Positions 6,381 through 8,950 of a DNA stretch of 8,950 nt are shown in pieces. Position numbers and translations under genes: made by a program. The notes below the pieces were generated by a model. That model did no database searches. It was not told the DNA's origin and was given only the letters and a program-made list of their open reading frames with translations. This stretch comes from Spirochaetota bacterium (GTDB taxonomy: Bacteria > Spirochaetota > Spirochaetia > SZUA-6): positions 1 to 8,950 of the forward strand of contig QNBI01000051.1 in the NCBI GenBank assembly GCA_003641675.1, in the 5' to 3' direction. Positions within the stretch are counted from its first letter, which is position 1, and the number at the start of each line of letters is the position of its first letter.

Positions 6381-7128
6381 AGCTTTTTTCCTCCATGTTT
6401 ATATAGTTTGAGTTGAACATATAGAACCTCTTCTTAATCTGATCAACTGACAGCTTATACTTTTCCATAACTTCTTTAGCTGCATTTTTATTAATATCGG
6501 GAACAAGGCCTCTGCAGCCGTAACAGTAATGACCGTTAGAAGGACACGCAGCTCCGCAGCCGGCACGTGTTATGGGACCCATGCAGGCAATGCCATAGTC
6601 GTAAAGGCACTCGTTTTCCTTTGCCTTACACTCAACGCATACCGAATATTCCGGTATTTCCGGTATTTTACCTGTAAGGATGGCGCTTAGCACTTTCTTA
6701 AGCTCCTGATTGTCGATTGGGCACCCCGGAACAAAATAATCCACCTTTACAACGTCCGAAACGGCCTGTGCTTTAATGGATGGAAAGAGATATTTATCCT
6801 CGCCATAAACGGTCTCGCGTACCTCATCCTGATCCATATTGTTCCTTATGGCGTTTATTCCGCCTATATGGGCACATGAGCCGAGGGCAACGACAATCTT
6901 TGCCTGGCGTCGTATCTTATGAATTCTCTCCACACAGTGTGGTGTGCTTATTGAGCCTTCTATAAAGGCTATTTCATAATCTTCTCTCTGGTCGGATATG
7001 GCTTCCCGGAAATTAACAAGCTCTATAAGATCAAATATGTCGAGAAGATCGTTTTCAAGGTTTAGCTTGGAAAGCTGACATCCCTCGCAGCTTGTAAAAT
7101 CAAAAAAGGCTACTTTAGGTTTACTCAT
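6373..7128 (-). CDS. hydD: [NiFe]-hydrogenase small (delta) subunit with three Fe-S clusters
   Basis: The small subunit wires electrons between the NiFe site in HydA and the flavin subunit. It has 251 residues with no Tat leader, unlike membrane uptake hydrogenases. The proximal 4Fe-4S cluster is bound by Cys14 and Cys17 (SCEGC), Cys85 (GSCAHIGG) and Cys136 (VPGCPI). A C-terminal set follows: Cys164, 167, 174 and 182, then 191, 195, 202 and 205, consistent with two further clusters. These twelve Cys residues fit a group 3 small subunit. The start overlaps the hydG stop in TAATG, indicating translational coupling, and AGGAGG lies 7 nt upstream of the ATG. The stop overlaps hydA. Confidence 0.95.
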   Translation of the reverse strand: MSKPKVAFFDFTSCEGCQLSKLNLENDLLDIFDLIELVNFREAISDQREDYEIAFIEGSISTPHCVERIHKIRRQAKIVVALGSCAHIGGINAIRNNMDQDEVRETVYGEDKYLFPSIKAQAVSDVVKVDYFVPGCPIDNQELKKVLSAILTGKIPEIPEYSVCVECKAKENECLYDYGIACMGPITRAGCGAACPSNGHYCYGCRGLVPDINKNAAKEVMEKYKLSVDQIKKRFYMFNSNYINMEEKSYE

Positions 7129-7958
7129 TATATTGCCTCCTTGAGGTCTTCAATATAAGCGTAGTTAAACACGGGCCCCTCCTGACATACGTAAATATTG
7201 TTTATCTGGCAGTGGCCGCATTTACCCACTCCGCATTTCATCTTCCGTTCAAGTGAAACATATATCTGGTTGTTTTTGAGCCCCTTGGACCGAAGAGACA
7301 GTATAACAAACTTATACATAACTGGCGGCCCACAGACAGCGGCAACTGTTCTGTGAAGGTCGAGCTTTAAATCCGGTATAAGTGTTGTTATAACTCCTAC
7401 ATTTCCGCTCCATCCTGCTGTTTTTCTATCTACGGTAACATAGCATTCTATGTCATCCCTCTCTTCCCACATTTTAAGCTCTTTACGAAACAGGAATTCC
7501 TCTTTTGTTTTAGAGCCGTAAAGTATAATAACTCTCCCGTATTTTTTTCTTTCATTAGGGTCTATGACCGTATTAATCAGTGAACGGAGAGGTACAAGTC
7601 CTATTCCGCCTGCTATAATGACAATATCCTTGCCTTCGAATTCTTCTGTTTTAAATCCGTGCCCAAAGGGGCCTCTAATTCCGATCTTATCTCCCTCATT
7701 CAGCCTTTCCATGGCCCCGGTTACATTACCCACATTTCTTACCACCATTTCAAAGGAACCTTTCTTAAGGTGAGACGAAGAGATTGAAATCGGAGCTTCT
7801 CCGATTCCGAAAACAGATACCTCGACGAATTGTCCGGGTTCATGGCCTAAATCCCTGCCCCCGGGTAGTTTAATATCGTAGAATGTTTCAAGTTCGGTCA
7901 TTTTTTCTTTTTTAATTATGCTTGAAACTTCCGGTACGTAAATATTTTTTGCTTCCAT
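7128..7958 (-). CDS. hydG: Hydrogenase gamma subunit, FAD/NAD(P)-binding with 2Fe-2S cluster
   Basis: This is the diaphorase subunit that exchanges electrons between the hydrogenase module and NAD(P)H. It belongs to the ferredoxin-reductase fold, related to PyrK and sulfide dehydrogenase beta. The FAD-binding barrel is the first 100 residues or so, with APISIS at 55-60 and GNVTGAM at 77-83. The nucleotide-binding part has AGGIGLVPL (116-124) and CGPP (209-212). The C-terminal 2Fe-2S site is Cys242, Cys247, Cys250 and Cys258 in KCGVGKCGHCQINNIYVC. The 276-residue length is usual for the family. GGAGGT lies 7 nt before the ATG. It starts 18 nt after hydB ends. Preference for NADP or NAD cannot be read from the sequence with confidence. 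The symbol follows sulfhydrogenase usage and is unrelated to the FeFe-hydrogenase maturase HydG. Confidence 0.93.
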   Translation of the reverse strand: MEAKNIYVPEVSSIIKKEKMTELETFYDIKLPGGRDLGHEPGQFVEVSVFGIGEAPISISSSHLKKGSFEMVVRNVGNVTGAMERLNEGDKIGIRGPFGHGFKTEEFEGKDIVIIAGGIGLVPLRSLINTVIDPNERKKYGRVIILYGSKTKEEFLFRKELKMWEERDDIECYVTVDRKTAGWSGNVGVITTLIPDLKLDLHRTVAAVCGPPVMYKFVILSLRSKGLKNNQIYVSLERKMKCGVGKCGHCQINNIYVCQEGPVFNYAYIEDLKEAI

Positions 7959-7976
7959 TTAAAAGACCTCCTCTTT

Positions 7977-8950
7977 CTATAAAAGGGCATTCATGACATC
8001 AACTATATTGATGTCTGCAGTACATTGACGTACACATCTGCCGCAGCCGACACAGAAGGGCCTTCCCTTGTCGTCCATTATGTAGGCGAATTTCCTGGAC
8101 ATTCTATGTCGTACTCTATCGTGACGTTTCTCTCTGAAAGCCTCACCTCCTGCCACCTCTGTAAAACCGAGTATCTGGCAGGAATCCCACCTTCTTGACC
8201 GTTCCCCGTTTTCTGTACCGAGTTCAACCTCGTCCGATACATCGAAGCAGTAGCAGGTGGGGCAGACAAGATTGCATGTACCGCAGGAGTAGCATTTTTC
8301 GGCCGTTTTTTTCCATATGGGGTGGTTATAGGCTCCATGGAAAATTTCTCTTATCCCTGCAACTGACTGCTTAAGTTTATTCTTAAAATGAACAACGGGG
8401 TCTTCGCTGTAATTGGAATCTTCAAGAAATATTGACCATTCCTTTACGATTTCAGCACCCTTAGCCGTGAGCGTTTCCACTCTGTAATGGTTGTTGTGTT
8501 TGGTTAAAAATATATCGAAGCCTTCCTTTAAATCGGTAGGAATTCCAACCGATTCTGCAAAGTGATAATCATCCGGGTTATATGTAACGCCGATAAAAAT
8601 GTTGTTTTCTCTTTTCTTAAGGTAAGTTTCGTCCTTAACACCGGTGCCGAAGGCATAATCGAGTCGAAACACTCCCTGAAGCTCATAGTTGTGAATACCA
8701 AAAAAAACAGTTGGTTCAACTTTAATCTCCGGTGCATGAAATTCGGTTTTGCCGATGTTGTATTCAACAATTGTTTCGCGCGGCGGAAGAAAGAACTTCT
8801 TTAGAGGAAGAATTGTCGTATTATAGTCCAGAACAACCTCTTTCGGGTCCTCAATTGCTTTAAATACGAAAGATTTGCCTTTGGTAACAGGTGCAATAAC
8901 TCTGTATTTTTCTTTAAGCAAAGTAATTATATCAGGTATTTTTTCCCGGG
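7977..8950 (-). CDS. hydB: Hydrogenase beta subunit, 4Fe-4S protein (partial, 5' end outside window)
   Basis: HydB is the iron-sulfur electron-transfer subunit of group 3b hydrogenases, in the family of anaerobic sulfite reductase subunit A. The first possible start codon seen is a TTG at 8921, but the frame stays open to the window edge as GKKIPDIITLLKEKYRVIAP. That resembles the internal start of the family, so the TTG is probably a Leu and the gene begins beyond 8950. Counting from that TTG, two CxxCxxCxxxC motifs sit at the C-terminus: Cys210, 213, 216, 220 and Cys290, 293, 296, 300. Also present are CYCFDV and RRWDSC, typical of the family. The segment FGIHNYELQGVFRLDYAF replaces the more usual GxRxCD-type motif. 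It is followed by hydG after 18 nt. Confidence 0.92.
   Translation of the reverse strand, partial: REKIPDIITLLKEKYRVIAPVTKGKSFVFKAIEDPKEVVLDYNTTILPLKKFFLPPRETIVEYNIGKTEFHAPEIKVEPTVFFGIHNYELQGVFRLDYAFGTGVKDETYLKKRENNIFIGVTYNPDDYHFAESVGIPTDLKEGFDIFLTKHNNHYRVETLTAKGAEIVKEWSIFLEDSNYSEDPVVHFKNKLKQSVAGIREIFHGAYNHPIWKKTAEKCYSCGTCNLVCPTCYCFDVSDEVELGTENGERSRRWDSCQILGFTEVAGGEAFREKRHDRVRHRMSRKFAYIMDDKGRPFCVGCGRCVRQCTADINIVDVMNALL

Noticed and set aside
6651..6668. Tandem 9-bp repeat CCGGTATTT x2
   Set aside because: It encodes IPEIPE within hydD in frame; only two copies and no sign of repeat function.
1..8950. CRISPR arrays, tRNA/rRNA genes, insertion sequences or attachment sites
   Set aside because: No spaced direct repeats, transposase-like frames, or RNA gene signatures were seen; nearly all bases are explained by protein-coding genes.

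Overview
The window holds two maturation/structural gene blocks for a [NiFe]-hydrogenase on the minus strand, separated by one plus-strand gene. The organism is probably an anaerobic or facultatively anaerobic bacterium with AT-leaning DNA: strong AGGAGG-type ribosome sites, sigma70-like promoter elements, and a cytosolic group 3b-type (NAD(P)-linked, 'sulfhydrogenase') enzyme. I cannot assign a phylum from the sequence alone.

Region 1 (1-2942, minus strand): hypF, hypC, hypD in that transcription order. These proteins make the Fe(CN)2CO half of the NiFe site. HypF makes the cyanide precursor from carbamoyl phosphate, and HypC/HypD form the scaffold on which the iron centre is built. The genes are packed with 1-3 nt gaps. 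hypD runs off the left edge. hypC starts at 610, which puts its essential Cys at position 2. The hypF reading frame clearly continues about 20 codons upstream of its first canonical start codon, so it seems to begin at an ATT or ATA codon.

Region 2 (2943-3077): a short divergent intergenic region with a good promoter for hypF, a weaker candidate for the plus-strand gene, and an inverted repeat around the hypF -10 box.

Region 3 (3078-4151, plus strand): a uracil phosphoribosyltransferase-family protein with all the hallmark motifs but far longer than ordinary Upp. It converges on the hydrogenase operon with only 4 nt between stop codons.

Region 4 (4156-8950, minus strand): a tightly overlapping operon transcribed hydB-hydG-hydD-hydA-maturation protease-stand-alone response regulator. 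HydD/HydA form the hydrogenase module. HydG carries FAD and a 2Fe-2S cluster and binds NAD(P). HydB carries 4Fe-4S clusters and passes electrons. The protease trims the C-terminus of HydA after nickel insertion. The receiver-only protein is an unusual last gene. hydB continues beyond the right edge, so its true start and the operon promoter are outside the window.

The core hydrogenase is a known type. The least explained elements are the long UPRT-like protein, the response regulator translated together with the hydrogenase, and the noncanonical hypF start.
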